From the NCBI GenBank assembly GCA_018240745.1, contig JAFEFF010000009.1:1-59926 (forward strand): a stretch of DNA of 59,926 nt, read 5' to 3'. Shown here in pieces: positions 8,429-17,382 of the stretch. The notes beneath the pieces were generated by a model. The model was given only the letters and a program-made list of their open reading frames with translations, was not told the DNA's origin and did not search any database. Each line of letters starts with the position of its first letter. Within the stretch, counting starts at the first letter, position 1. Origin of the DNA: Pseudomonadota bacterium (GTDB taxonomy: Bacteria; Pseudomonadota; Alphaproteobacteria; Reyranellales; Reyranellaceae). The translations under genes were made by a program, and so were the position numbers.

Positions 8429-8905
8429 ATGAATGCGTTCGCGACCGTCTTCTACGACTGGTCCCGCGTGGTCGCGGGTTACTTCGGCTGGGCGGGGCCG
8501 CTCGCCGTGCGCATCGTCGTCGGCTGGGTGTTCCTGTGGTCGGGCTGGACCAAGCTGCACATCCTGCCGCGCATGGTCGAGAACTTCCGGGACTGGGGTA
8601 TTCCCCATCCGGACATCCTCGCGCCCTTCGTGTCGGGCATGGAGTTCGTCGGCGGAGGGTTGCTGCTGGTCGGGCTGCTGACCCGCTTCATCGCCGTGCC
8701 GATGATGATCATCATGGTGGTGGCGATCGCCTCGGCCAAATGGGCCGATGTCGATTCGCTCGAGACGCTGCTCGGCTTCGACGAGGTCTCCTACCTGGTG
8801 ATGTTCGCCTGGCTCGGCATCGCCGGTCCCGGCCCCGTCTCGCTCGACCACCTCGCCCTGCGCGGCCTGCGGCCCAGCCGCAAACCGGCGGAGTACGGCG
8901 CCTGA
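8429..8905 (+). CDS. DoxX family membrane protein
   Basis: The protein has 158 residues and four membrane helices. Characteristic segments are VGWVFLWSGWTKLHILPRM, the loop-helix FVSGMEFVGGGLLLVGLLTRF, a third helix VPMMIIMVVAIASAKW, and SYLVMFAWLGIAGPGPVSLDHL near the end. It begins 63 bases after the bufferin gene on the same strand and is probably cotranscribed from the SigF promoter. DoxX proteins are common companions of bufferin operons; a link to respiratory quinones or thiol stress is inferred, not visible here. Confidence 0.88.
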   Translation: MNAFATVFYDWSRVVAGYFGWAGPLAVRIVVGWVFLWSGWTKLHILPRMVENFRDWGIPHPDILAPFVSGMEFVGGGLLLVGLLTRFIAVPMMIIMVVAIASAKWADVDSLETLLGFDEVSYLVMFAWLGIAGPGPVSLDHLALRGLRPSRKPAEYGA

Positions 8906-8920
8906 GTCGTTCCCCGCGGC

Positions 8921-9568
8921 CTAGCCCTGGCCGAGCACGGGCAGCGCGCCGATCACCAGCGGCACGAAGCGGACCGGCATCAGGGTGTCGCGCTGCAGGC
9001 CGTTCTCGCTCTTGATGATGCGCTCGAGCACCTGCGAGGTCGGATCGCGGCCGACCGGCACCACGAGGATGCCGCCGACCGCGAGCTGGTCGATCAGCGC
9101 CTGCGGCCGCTCCTCGGCGGCGGCAGTGACGATGATGCGATCGAACGGCGCCTGACTCGGCCAGCCCTTGCTGCCGTCGCCGACGTCGCACACCACATTA
9201 TAGATGCCGAGGTCGACCAGCCGCCGCTCGGCCTCCCTGGAAAGCGGCTTGAAGCGTTCGATCGAGTAGACGCGGCGGGCGAGCTTGGCCAGCACCGCCG
9301 CCTGGTAGCCCGAGCCGGTGCCGATCTCGAGCACCTTCATGCGCGGGCCGACGCGCAGCGCCTCGGTCATCGAAGCCACCACCAGCGGCTGGCTGATGGT
9401 TTGGCCGAACGAAATAGGCAGCGCGGTGTTGTCCCACGCGCGCTCGGCGAACGGCGGCGCCACGAAACGCTCGCGATCGACCGCGGCGATCGCTTCGAGC
9501 ACCTTCTCGTCGGTGATGCCCGATTGCCGCAACTCCGCGATCAGGCGCTGCACGGCGGGGACGTTCAT
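8921..9568 (-). CDS. pcm: Protein-L-isoaspartate O-methyltransferase
   Basis: Pcm methylates L-isoaspartyl residues in damaged proteins so that they can be repaired, using S-adenosylmethionine. The 215-residue product shows ALPISFGQTISQP near residue 50, the SAM-binding motif I VLEIGTGSGYQAAVLA, and RIIVTAAAEERP as post-motif. The ATG at 9568 is preferred because longer forms run into surE. The gene is 17 bases after surE in the conserved surE-pcm pair. The C-terminal region (VRFVPLVIGALPVLG) is normal for the family. Confidence 0.95.
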   Translation of the reverse strand: MNVPAVQRLIAELRQSGITDEKVLEAIAAVDRERFVAPPFAERAWDNTALPISFGQTISQPLVVASMTEALRVGPRMKVLEIGTGSGYQAAVLAKLARRVYSIERFKPLSREAERRLVDLGIYNVVCDVGDGSKGWPSQAPFDRIIVTAAAEERPQALIDQLAVGGILVVPVGRDPTSQVLERIIKSENGLQRDTLMPVRFVPLVIGALPVLGQG

Positions 9569-9585
9569 CGCACCCGCATCCTGCC

Positions 9586-10368
9586 CTAGGCGTCGGCGAA
9601 TTGCGCGGCGAGCTTGCGCCGCGTCGCCTCGTGCGTGAGGTCGAGATGCAGCGGCGTCACCGAGATGTGGCCGTTGCGCACGGCATGCAGGTCCGACTCT
9701 TCGTCGACCTGGTGCTCGCCCGGTGAATAGCCGATCCAGTAGTAGGCGCCGCCGCGCGGATCGGTGCGCTCGATCACCGTCCCGCCGAAGGCGCGCACGC
9801 CCTGGCGCGTCACCTTGATGCCTTTGACGGATGCCGCCACGACGTCGGGAAAATTCACGTTCACGAACACGTTGCGCGGCCAGTCCATCTCCAGGATGCG
9901 GCGCGCCACGTCGGCGCCGTGGTGCACGGCAGTGCCCCATTTCACCGAGTGGGGATGGCTGAAGGCCTGGCTGAAGGCGATCGACGGGATGCCGAGCAGG
10001 CAGCCCTCCATCGCCCCGGCGATGGTGCCCGAATAGGTCACGTCGTCAGCCATGTTGGTGCCGCGGTTGACGCCCGACAGCACGATGTCGGGCTTGCGAT
10101 CCTTCAGCAGATGCTTGACGGCGAACAGCACGCAGTCGGTCGGCGTGCCCTCGATCGCATACTTGGTCTCGCTGACATCCCGGGCGCGGATCGGGTTGAT
10201 GATCGACAGCGAGTGGCCGGCGCCGCTCTGGTTGAACTCCGGCGCCACCACCCACACGTCGCTCGACAGCTGGGTCGCGATCTCGATCAGCGCCTCCAGC
10301 CCGGGAGCGTGGATGCCGTCGTCGTTGGTGACCAGGATGCGGGCACGCGCGAGATCTTTGATCTTCAC
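9586..10368 (-). CDS. surE: 5'/3'-nucleotidase SurE
   Basis: SurE is a survival-protein phosphatase that dephosphorylates nucleoside monophosphates and uses a divalent metal. The signature ILVTNDDGIHAPGL occurs near the start, with the acidic DD pair, the Ser/Asn metal site in PEFNQSGAGHSLS, and SGVNRGTNMADDVTYSGTIAGAMEG. The 260-residue length fits. The start codon is GTG at 10368, ten bases after serS ends. It belongs to the serS-surE-pcm run. Confidence 0.95.
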   Translation of the reverse strand: MKIKDLARARILVTNDDGIHAPGLEALIEIATQLSSDVWVVAPEFNQSGAGHSLSIINPIRARDVSETKYAIEGTPTDCVLFAVKHLLKDRKPDIVLSGVNRGTNMADDVTYSGTIAGAMEGCLLGIPSIAFSQAFSHPHSVKWGTAVHHGADVARRILEMDWPRNVFVNVNFPDVVAASVKGIKVTRQGVRAFGGTVIERTDPRGGAYYWIGYSPGEHQVDEESDLHAVRNGHISVTPLHLDLTHEATRRKLAAQFADA

Positions 10369-10378
10369 TTCGACCTTT

Positions 10379-11662
10379 TCACCTGGCAGGACCGGGAATC
10401 GTCGCGTGCCCGCCCATGTAGGAACGCAGCGCCTCGGGGATCGTCACGGAGCCGTCCTCGTTCTGGTAATTCTCCAGGATGGCGATCAGCGTCCGGCCGA
10501 CGGCGAGGCCCGAGCCGTTCAGCGTATGCACGAAGCGCGTACCCTTGCCTTCCTTCGGGCGGTAGCGCGCATTCATGCGGCGTGCCTGGTAGTCGCCGCA
10601 GTTGGAGCAGCTCGAGATCTCGCGATAGCGCCCCTGCCCCGGCAGCCAGACCTCGATGTCGAAGGTCTTGCGCGAGGCCGGCCCCATGTCGCCGCCGCAC
10701 AGGATGATGGTGCGATACGGAATCTCCAGCCGCTTCAGCACCTGCTCGGCGCGCGCCGTCATCCGCTCGTGCTCGGCGGCGGACTGCTCGGGCGTGGTGA
10801 TGGAGACCAGCTCGACCTTGGGGAACTGGTGCATGCGGATCATGCCGCGTGTGTCCTTGCCGGCCGCGCCCGCCTCGGAGCGGAAGCACGGCGTGAAGGC
10901 GGTATAGCGCAGCGGCAGCACCTTCTCGTCCAGCACGGTGTCGTTGGCGAGATTGGTCAGAGGCAGCTCGGCCGTCGGCACCAGCCAGAAGCCGTTGTCG
11001 GTGTGGAACATGTCCTCGGCGAAGCGCGGCAGCTGGCCGACGCCGTAGGCGGCGTTGTCCCGCACCAGCAGCGGCGGACTGACCTCGGTGTAGCCGCCCT
11101 CCTCCGAGGTGTGCAGGTCGAGCATGAACTGCGCGATCGCCCGCTCCAGCCGCGCCAGCCTGCCCTTCATGAACACGAAGCGCGCGCCGGAGATCCTGGC
11201 GGCGGAGGCGAAGTCCATCTCGCCGTTGGCCTCGCCCAGGGCCACGTGATCCTTCGGCGCGAATGGGAAATTGCGCTGGCTGCCGTGACGACGGATCTCG
11301 ACATTGCCGGTCTCGTCGGTGCCGTCCGGCACGTCGTCGAACGGCAGGTTGGGCAGCACCTCGAGACGGCGAGTCAGCTCGGCATCGAGCTCGGCGGCCA
11401 GCGCCTCGCTCCTCTTCAGGGTCTCGTCGAGCGCCGCGACCTCGGCCATGGCGGCGTCGGCATTGTCGCCCTTGCGCTTGGCGATCCCGATCTGCTGGCT
11501 GAGCTGCTTGCGCCTGGCCTGGATGCTTTCGGCCTCGGTGATGGCGGCGCGGCGGCGCTTGTCGATCTCGAGGATCTCGGCCGACAGCGGCGCCAGATTG
11601 CGCTTCTTCAGGCCTGAATCGAACGCGGCGGGGTTCTCGCGGATGAAGCGGATGTCATGCAT
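10379..11662 (-). CDS. serS: Seryl-tRNA synthetase
   Basis: This class II aminoacyl-tRNA synthetase has 427 residues. The N-terminal ~110 residues form the long antiparallel coiled coil that contacts tRNA-Ser ([20 protein letters not shown]). The catalytic core carries motif 2 ([23 protein letters not shown] region) and motif 3 ([17 protein letters not shown]). The ATG at 11662 gives the usual [11 protein letters not shown] start; a longer open frame overlaps tatC and is rejected. It lies two bases after tatC and ten before surE. Confidence 0.97.
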   Translation of the reverse strand: MHDIRFIRENPAAFDSGLKKRNLAPLSAEILEIDKRRRAAITEAESIQARRKQLSQQIGIAKRKGDNADAAMAEVAALDETLKRSEALAAELDAELTRRLEVLPNLPFDDVPDGTDETGNVEIRRHGSQRNFPFAPKDHVALGEANGEMDFASAARISGARFVFMKGRLARLERAIAQFMLDLHTSEEGGYTEVSPPLLVRDNAAYGVGQLPRFAEDMFHTDNGFWLVPTAELPLTNLANDTVLDEKVLPLRYTAFTPCFRSEAGAAGKDTRGMIRMHQFPKVELVSITTPEQSAAEHERMTARAEQVLKRLEIPYRTIILCGGDMGPASRKTFDIEVWLPGQGRYREISSCSNCGDYQARRMNARYRPKEGKGTRFVHTLNGSGLAVGRTLIAILENYQNEDGSVTIPEALRSYMGGHATIPGPAR

Positions 11663-11664
11663 GG

Positions 11665-12447
11665 CTAGCTGCCCGAAGACTCTTCTTCTTCGGCCTTCTT
11701 GTCCTCTTCCTCGCGCTTCTTCTCGATCCAGGAGCCGATCAGGATGCTGATCTCGTAGAAGCCGAGCAGCGGCAGGGCCAGTGCGATCTGACTGATCACG
11801 TCGGGCGGCGCCAGCACGGCCGCGACCACGAAGCAAACGACGATGGCATAGCGGCGCTTCGAGCGCAGCCCATCGGCGGTGACGATGCCGACCCGCACCA
11901 GCAGGATCAGCAGCACCGGCATCTCGAAGGCGAAGCCGAACGCGAAGACGAGCTGCAGCACGCGCTCGAGGTAGTCGGACGCGCGCAGGTTCTTCTCGAT
12001 GTCCGCCGGTGCGTACTGTGTCAGCATGAAGTTGATCACGTACGGCATGACCACGTAGTACATGACCGCGCAGCCGGCATAGAACATGAACGGCGTGGCG
12101 ACCAGGAACGGCAGGAAGGCGCGCTTCTCCTGGCGATAGAGCCCGGGCGCGACGAACATCCAGATCTGGCTGGCGATGAGCGGGAAGCCGACGATCAGCG
12201 ACACGAACGCCGAGAGCTTCACCGTGACGAAGAAGAACTCGAAGATGTCGAGGACCTGCAGCCTGTAGCCGTCGTGCAGGGCGGGCTGGATCAGGAAGGA
12301 GAAGATCGGCTTGGCGAAGTAGAAGGTGACCACGAAGACCGCGGCAAAGCTCAGCAGCGCATAGATCAGCCGCTTGCGCAGCTCGATCAGATGATCGAGC
12401 AACGGCATCGGCTTGTCGTCTTCGGGTCCGTCGTGCGCCTGGGTCAA
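11665..12447 (-). CDS. tatC: Sec-independent translocase subunit TatC
   Basis: TatC is the polytopic receptor for twin-arginine signal peptides. The start of the conserved region is [18 protein letters not shown], followed by six membrane helices, including [18 protein letters not shown] and the [16 protein letters not shown] segment with its conserved Glu. The C-terminal ~20 residues are unusually charged ([16 protein letters not shown]). The called start is TTG at 12447 without a clear ribosome site; an ATG at 12408 (MPLLDHL) is an alternative. The gene follows tatA and tatB. Confidence 0.95.
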   Translation of the reverse strand: MTQAHDGPEDDKPMPLLDHLIELRKRLIYALLSFAAVFVVTFYFAKPIFSFLIQPALHDGYRLQVLDIFEFFFVTVKLSAFVSLIVGFPLIASQIWMFVAPGLYRQEKRAFLPFLVATPFMFYAGCAVMYYVVMPYVINFMLTQYAPADIEKNLRASDYLERVLQLVFAFGFAFEMPVLLILLVRVGIVTADGLRSKRRYAIVVCFVVAAVLAPPDVISQIALALPLLGFYEISILIGSWIEKKREEEDKKAEEEESSGS

Positions 12448-12514
12448 GGGAAGGTGGTCTCGGTCAGGCGCGGGTTATGCCGCCCTTTGGCCGGCAATTC
12501 AAAGCGCTAATTGC

Positions 12515-13045
12515 CTATTCGGCCGCGGCTTTGGCGGGTTTTTCCCTGGTCTGCGGCGCTTCGGACACAGCGGGTGCAGTCTCGGGCGCTGCAGTTTCGG
12601 AAGGCATCGCCTCGGGGACTTCAGAAGGCATCGCCTCGGCGACCGTCGTCGTTTCCGCCGGCGTGGATTCGGCCGCAGGCTCGGCCGCGATCTGCGGCGC
12701 CGATTCGGGCTCGGCCAGCGGATTGTCGAAGCTGGACTTGGCCTCGTTGAAGGCTTTCTCGCCTTCGGCCATGCCCTCCTGGATGTGCTCGCGGATCTGC
12801 TGCGTCGGGTCGAGCGACTTCAGGTCGAGGCCATCGCCCGTGTCCGCGAGTTGCTTCTTCACGTCCTCGAGCTCGGTCTGGCGAATCATCTCGTCGACAT
12901 GGCCACGGAACTCCGACGCCATGCCGCGCATCTGGGCCATCCATCTGCCCCAGGTGCGCAACAGGCCAGGCAGTTCCTTGGGACCAATGACGACGAGCGC
13001 CACGATCGCAATGACCAGCAGTTCAGGACTGTCGATACCGAACAT
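12515..13045 (-). CDS. tatB: Twin-arginine translocase subunit TatB
   Basis: The product has 176 residues, beginning MFGIDSPELLVIAIVALVVIGPKELP. This is the typical TatB membrane helix and hinge with Glu in the membrane and the GPKELP motif. An amphipathic helix follows (LLRTWGRWMAQMRGMASEFRGHVDEMIRQ). The last ~70 residues are a low-complexity Ala/Glu/Pro/Thr tail with two near-identical TxxEAMPSE units. It lies 27 bases after tatA. Confidence 0.93.
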   Translation of the reverse strand: MFGIDSPELLVIAIVALVVIGPKELPGLLRTWGRWMAQMRGMASEFRGHVDEMIRQTELEDVKKQLADTGDGLDLKSLDPTQQIREHIQEGMAEGEKAFNEAKSSFDNPLAEPESAPQIAAEPAAESTPAETTTVAEAMPSEVPEAMPSETAAPETAPAVSEAPQTREKPAKAAAE

Positions 13046-13072
13046 GGAACGGCGACGCTCGAGGCAGCGTCG

Positions 13073-13330
13073 TCAGACCTTGGCGGTGCTGTCCTGGCGC
13101 GCCTGGTTGGGCGAGGCGGTCGAGGTCTGAGCCTCGATCGGCTTGGCCGAATCGCCCGGCTGGCCCTGCGCCGCGTTCTGCTCGGCATTGTCGCCGCCGA
13201 CGCCCTTCTTGAAGGCCGACAGGCCCTTGCCGAAGTCGCCCATCAGCGACGAAATCTTGCCGCGACCGCCGAACAGCAACAGCACGACTGCCAGCACGAT
13301 CAGCCAATGCAGCGGACTCATTGAACCCAT
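13073..13330 (-). CDS. tatA: Twin-arginine translocase subunit TatA
   Basis: The product has 85 residues with one N-terminal membrane helix ([16 protein letters not shown]) and the amphipathic helix [22 protein letters not shown], the pore-forming TatA pattern. The tail is polar and disordered. The ATG at 13330 has GGGAG seven bases upstream, favouring it over the second ATG at 13321. It opens the tatABC operon. Confidence 0.93.
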   Translation of the reverse strand: MGSMSPLHWLIVLAVVLLLFGGRGKISSLMGDFGKGLSAFKKGVGGDNAEQNAAQGQPGDSAKPIEAQTSTASPNQARQDSTAKV

Positions 13331-13370
13331 GTGAATGCTCCCGAAAACCGTAGTGGTTCGCCCTTGACCA

Positions 13371-13400
13371 ATTATGGCATCCGCGCCGAAGCCCCGGCAA
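13371..13400 (-). promoter_or_regulatory. Possible sigma70-type promoter for tatABC
   Basis: Read on the minus strand, TTGCCG (13400-13395), an 18-base spacer and CATAAT (13376-13371) lie about 40 bases before tatA in the 110-base gap after scpB. The -10 match is good; the -35 is fair. Confidence 0.4.
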
Positions 13401-13440
13401 CCTGTCGAATCAAGGCCTTATTGCGGCCTATGACGCCGAG

Positions 13441-14391
13441 TCAGCTTCCCTGCTCTTCGGCCGTCAATGGTTCGTCGGCCTCGTCCTCAGTGGGCTCGAG
13501 CGGCAGATCGGGCTCCTCCGGTCTGAATATGGGAGGCTGGGCCCGCGGGTCCAAGAGGCCGGCGGCCTTCATTTCTTCGTGGCCCGGGAGGTCGTCCAGC
13601 GACGGCAGGCCGAAGTGCTCCAGGAAGAAGTCGGTGGTGCCCCAGGTGACCGGCTTGCCGGGCGCCCGGCGGCGGCCCATCGGCTTGATCCAGTTCTGCT
13701 CGAACAGCAGGTCCAGGGTGCCCTTGCTGAGCCCCACGCCGCGTACCTGCTCGATCTCGGCGCGGGTCACCGGTTGGTGGTAGGCGATGATGGCCAGGGT
13801 CTCGATCGCCGCACGCGACAGTTTGCGTGTCACCGGTCGTTCGATCTTCAGTTTCTCGGAAAGATCAGGCGCCGTGCGGAAAGCATAGCCGCCCGCGACC
13901 TTGACGAGATTCACGCCACGATTGGCATAAATCTCGGCGAGATCGGCCAGCAGGCGCGCCACGTCGGCGTCGTTCGGCAGGCGATCGGCCAGCTCCTTCT
14001 CGTCGAGCGCCTGGGTGCCGGCGAAGACCAGCGCCTCCAGAAGGCGAAGATGCTGGGCATGGTCGGGTGACACGACGTCGGTGACAGGCGCGGCCGGCGC
14101 GGCGACTGTCTCAACCGGCACCTCGACCGGCTCAGCCGTCAACTCCTCGACTTCGCCTTCTTCCAGATCCTCCTCGGATTCCTCGTCCTCGTCGTCCGAA
14201 TCGTCGTCGTCATCGTCGTCGCCGGAATCGTCATCGTCCGAGCCGTCATCGTCATCCGACATCTCGTCGTTGTCCGAGTCCTTGGCATCCTCGACCTCGG
14301 TTTTCTCCTTCGCGGCCGAGAGGCCGGCCGCCGCCAGAAGCGCGATCAGCCCTTCGAGGTCTTCGACGGGAATGGTTTGGGGTGCTGACAT
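13441..14391 (-). CDS. scpB: Segregation and condensation protein ScpB with long acidic insert
   Basis: ScpB is the winged-helix kleisin partner of SMC-ScpA in chromosome condensation. The family core starts near HLRLLEALVFAGTQALDEKELADRL and continues through KLSRAAIETLAIIAYHQPVTRAEIEQVRGV, the signature segment. Before it lies an N-terminal extension of about 100 residues, including a run of Asp/Glu with Ser (about residues 45-85). ATG 14391 is used; a GTG at 14403 would overlap scpA by four bases (GTGA). Neither has a strong ribosome site. It is probably translated from the scpA transcript. Confidence 0.92.
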   Translation of the reverse strand: MSAPQTIPVEDLEGLIALLAAAGLSAAKEKTEVEDAKDSDNDEMSDDDDGSDDDDSGDDDDDDDSDDEDEESEEDLEEGEVEELTAEPVEVPVETVAAPAAPVTDVVSPDHAQHLRLLEALVFAGTQALDEKELADRLPNDADVARLLADLAEIYANRGVNLVKVAGGYAFRTAPDLSEKLKIERPVTRKLSRAAIETLAIIAYHQPVTRAEIEQVRGVGLSKGTLDLLFEQNWIKPMGRRRAPGKPVTWGTTDFFLEHFGLPSLDDLPGHEEMKAAGLLDPRAQPPIFRPEEPDLPLEPTEDEADEPLTAEEQGS

Positions 14392-14399
14392 GATGGACG

Positions 14400-15221
14400 T
14401 CACCGCGGTTCGGTACGTTTACGCAGTTGAATGGGGCCAAAGCGCTCGGTCTGGCGCAGCTCGATCTGTCCGTCCTTGGCGAGCTGCAGGCCGGCGACGA
14501 ACGTCGACGCGATCGCCGAGCGGCGGCGCGTCGGGTCGGTCAGGCCCGCCGGAAGGAACGCCTCGAGTGTCTGCCAGTCGATCGCGATGCCCAGCATGCG
14601 GCCCAGCCGCTCCGCCGCCTCCTCGACCGAGAAGAACTGCATCGGCTCGATCTGGTAGGTGTCGGCGTCCTTGGGCCGCACCTGGTGGCCGTAGGCCTGC
14701 AGCAGGTCGTAGAGCTTCACGTCCCAGATGGCGCGGCGCACGACCACCACGCCTTCCGGCATGCCGCGCGAGAAGATGTCCTTGCCGAGCTGCGGCCGCG
14801 CCATCAGGCGCACGCCCGCCTCCTGCATCGCCTCCAGCCGGCGCAGCTGCCATTGCAGGGCGTCGGCCATCTCCTGACCCGACGGCTCCTCGCCGGCCGG
14901 CGGCTCGGGCAACAGCAGGCGGGACTTGAGATAGGCGAGCCACGCCGCCATCACGAGGTAGTCGGCGGCGAGCTCGAGCCGCATGCGTCGCGCCTGCGCC
15001 ACGTGGGCGAGGTACTGATCGACCAGCGCCACCATCGAGATGCGCAGGAGATCGACCTTCTGGTCGCGGGCGAGCGTCAGCAGCAGGTCGAGCGGACCTT
15101 CGAACCCCTCGAGATTGACGATCAGCTCGCCCTCGCCCGGCGCGATCACGTCGGGTCCCCCCGCCGTAAACTTGTCGGCGGCAAATCCGTCAGCAGGCGG
15201 TGACGCGTTTGGATCGCTCAT
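14400..15221 (-). CDS. scpA: Segregation and condensation protein ScpA
   Basis: ScpA is the kleisin subunit of the SMC complex. The protein has 273 residues. The N-terminal domain contains the conserved VNLEGFEGPLDLLLTLARDQKVDLLRISM block, then DYLVMAAWLAYLKSRLLLPEP. The C-terminal winged helix ends in VAGLQLAKDGQIELRQTERFGPIQL. It starts at the ATG at 15221. The gene lies between nagZ and scpB, all in the same direction, as in many alphaproteobacteria. Confidence 0.95.
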   Translation of the reverse strand: MSDPNASPPADGFAADKFTAGGPDVIAPGEGELIVNLEGFEGPLDLLLTLARDQKVDLLRISMVALVDQYLAHVAQARRMRLELAADYLVMAAWLAYLKSRLLLPEPPAGEEPSGQEMADALQWQLRRLEAMQEAGVRLMARPQLGKDIFSRGMPEGVVVVRRAIWDVKLYDLLQAYGHQVRPKDADTYQIEPMQFFSVEEAAERLGRMLGIAIDWQTLEAFLPAGLTDPTRRRSAIASTFVAGLQLAKDGQIELRQTERFGPIQLRKRTEPR

Positions 15222-15277
15222 ATGAGGACCGGTTTAATCCAGCGGGTCCGCCCGTCGCCACTGGATTCCCGGCTGCC

Positions 15278-16291
15278 TTATCCCCATTCGGGCAGCAATT
15301 CTGTGAGCCTTTCCCGGGTCTCGCGCGCGGCCTGCGGGGAACGGTGGCGGGCGACGGTCCGGCGACCGTCCTCGAACCGCCGGACAGCGTCCCGGGTCAT
15401 CGCGCCGGCGTTGGCCGCGACCTCGAGCATCTCGGCCGGTTCGCCATTGCAGTGGAGCGCGATGTCGCAGCCCGCCGCCAGTACCTTCGCCGCCCGTTCG
15501 CCGAGCGTGCCGCCCAGCGCCTGCATGGAGAGGTCGTCGGACAGCAGCAGGCCGTCGAATCCGATATGCCCGCGCACGACGTCCTTCACGCCCCGTGCCG
15601 AAACGGTCAGGACGGCGTCGGGATCGACCGCCTCGTAGACCACATGCGCAGTCATTGCCCATGGCAGGTCGCTCAGCAGCTTGAACGGCAGGAAGTCCGT
15701 GCGCTCCAGCGTGGCGCGCGACTCGGTCACGGTCGGCGCCGCATGGTGCGAATCGACCATCGCCCGGCCGTGACCGGGGATGTGCTTGATGACCGGCATC
15801 ACGCCCTCGGCCATAAGGCCTTCGGCGGCGGCGCGGCCGATCGCGGCGACTGCCTCGGGCTGCTCGGCATAGGCGCGGTCGCCGATCACCGAGTGTGCCC
15901 GGGGCAAAGCGATGTCGAGCACCGGCAGACAATCGACATCGCAACCGACCGAGGCGACATCGAGCGCAAGCAGCCGCGAATTGAGCCGCGCCGCTTCGAG
16001 CCCGGCCTGGCGGTCACGCGCATAAAGGTCGCCCAGCACCCGGCCCGGCGGCGCCTTGCGCCAGTGCGGCGGCTTCAGCCGCGCGACTCGGCCACCCTCC
16101 TGGTCGATCAGCACCGGCGCCTCGGCGCGGGCGACGCACGAGCGCAGTTCGTCGGTCAGCCGGCGCGTCTGCCCGGGCGTCTCGATATTGCGCGCGAAGA
16201 GGATGAAGCCCAGTGGATCGGCATCGCGAAAGAACGCGCGCTCATCGGCGCTGAGGGTCGTGCCCGCGCAGCCGAAAATCACCGCCTGCAT
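15278..16291 (-). CDS. nagZ: Beta-N-acetylhexosaminidase (NagZ, GH3)
   Basis: NagZ removes N-acetylglucosamine from recycled muropeptides in the cytoplasm. The GH3 signature KHIPGHGRAMVDSHH supplies the His/Asp acid-base loop, and LLLSDDLSMQAL carries the nucleophile Asp. No signal peptide is seen, consistent with NagZ. The ATG at 16291 gives 337 residues; a TTG nine bases earlier is possible. It precedes scpA by 56 bases, the common nagZ-scpA-scpB order. Recycling of wall fragments fits the adjacent SPOR gene. Confidence 0.94.
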   Translation of the reverse strand: MQAVIFGCAGTTLSADERAFFRDADPLGFILFARNIETPGQTRRLTDELRSCVARAEAPVLIDQEGGRVARLKPPHWRKAPPGRVLGDLYARDRQAGLEAARLNSRLLALDVASVGCDVDCLPVLDIALPRAHSVIGDRAYAEQPEAVAAIGRAAAEGLMAEGVMPVIKHIPGHGRAMVDSHHAAPTVTESRATLERTDFLPFKLLSDLPWAMTAHVVYEAVDPDAVLTVSARGVKDVVRGHIGFDGLLLSDDLSMQALGGTLGERAAKVLAAGCDIALHCNGEPAEMLEVAANAGAMTRDAVRRFEDGRRTVARHRSPQAARETRERLTELLPEWG

Positions 16292-16317
16292 CGGATCCAA
16301 CCCCGTCCCATTCTGAT

Positions 16318-16434
16318 GAGGAGGTGCCCTCGTCTTACGAGGGCGGAGGGGTCATGGGCGACCCCCTGCTCGTAGCTCATGATCCCTCCGTCGGCGTGAG
16401 ACGCCGACACCTCCCCAGAAGACTGGGGAGGGCG
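16318..16434. repeat. Foldable repeat, copy A of the GGAGGTGCC family
   Basis: GAGGTG at 16321 pairs with CACCTC near 16410, and GGAGGGGTCATG pairs with CATGATCCCTCC. The stem encloses hairpins CCCTCG/CGAGGG and GTCGGCGT/ACGCCGAC. A CCCCAG/CTGGGG hairpin follows. A second copy lies at 34.1 kb. It fills the gap between the SPOR gene and nagZ. Confidence 0.7.
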
Positions 16435-16436
16435 TT

Positions 16437-17375
16437 TTAGCGCGCCGGCGGGACGACGACGCAGTCGGTTCTGCGGCTCTTGAGCGTGCCGCAAATGGTC
16501 TGCGCCTGCTTCTCGTCGAGCGGGCCCGCCTGCACGCGGTACCAGGTGCCCTTCTCGCCGAGATCGACCTTGGTCGGCTGCATGCGCAGGTTGGCCAGCA
16601 CGTCGCCGTGCGCCGCCTGCAGCTTGGCCCAGGTCGACTTGGCGACCTCCTCGCTCTTGGCGGAGGCGAGCTGCACGCGCCAGCCCCCGGTCGAGCCGGA
16701 CAGCCCCTCGATCAGGCTGGCGATGGACGTGCCACCTTCATTGGCCGGCGGCGTGGTGGTCGGCGCCTGGGTCACGGTCGGCGCATTGGGCGGCGGAGTC
16801 GGCGCCGCCGGAGTCGCGGCGTCGGGCGTCTGAGCCGGGGCCGCCCCATTGCCGTTGGCCGTCTGGATCGGCGTCGGTGTCTTGGTCGCCTCCGGCTCCT
16901 TGGGCGCCATCGGCAATGGCATGCCGCCCGGCGGCAGCTTTGGTGTGACCGGGCCGGGCAGCAGCTTCTCGGGCTGGACCGGCACGGCGCCGGGGGAGAT
17001 CCGGTTGTAGACCTCCTTGTCCTGGTCGGGCGGGATCAGGCCGCCGGCGTTTTCGGGCTTGACCCGGGTCGGCGTGGTCGGCGCCTGGACCACCAGGGGC
17101 TCGAGCCCCTGGCCGCCCGCCCGGACGTCCTGGTTGTGCGCCCACCACACCACCGAGCCGAAGCTGGCGATGGCGGCGAACGACACCATGAACGTCAGGA
17201 TGGTGCCACGGCGGCGATTGACCTTGGTCAGCAGCGAATCCCGCGGCGGTGGCGGGATCGAATCGGGTTCGTACGCGACGGGCCGCGCCTGCGGCTCCAG
17301 CCGCATGGTCGCCACCGACTCGTTCGGTCGGTAGATCTTTGGACCGTCGCCGGAGGGGGGCCGGCGGATGTGCAT
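16437..17375 (-). CDS. SPOR-domain membrane protein
   Basis: The 312-residue protein has a basic cytoplasmic N-terminus, one membrane helix at about 60-78 (ILTFMVSFAAIASFGSVVWW), and a long Pro/Thr/Ala-rich periplasmic linker. The C-terminal SPOR domain (about 235-310) begins GWRVQLASAKSEEVAKSTW and ends with the paired Cys strand CGTLKSRRTDCVVVPP. SPOR domains bind denuded septal glycan strands, so it probably acts in division or wall turnover, similar to FtsN or DedD. It lies seven bases after argS and ahead of nagZ. Confidence 0.9.
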   Translation of the reverse strand: MHIRRPPSGDGPKIYRPNESVATMRLEPQARPVAYEPDSIPPPPRDSLLTKVNRRRGTILTFMVSFAAIASFGSVVWWAHNQDVRAGGQGLEPLVVQAPTTPTRVKPENAGGLIPPDQDKEVYNRISPGAVPVQPEKLLPGPVTPKLPPGGMPLPMAPKEPEATKTPTPIQTANGNGAAPAQTPDAATPAAPTPPPNAPTVTQAPTTTPPANEGGTSIASLIEGLSGSTGGWRVQLASAKSEEVAKSTWAKLQAAHGDVLANLRMQPTKVDLGEKGTWYRVQAGPLDEKQAQTICGTLKSRRTDCVVVPPAR

Positions 17376-17382
17376 CGTGTCC

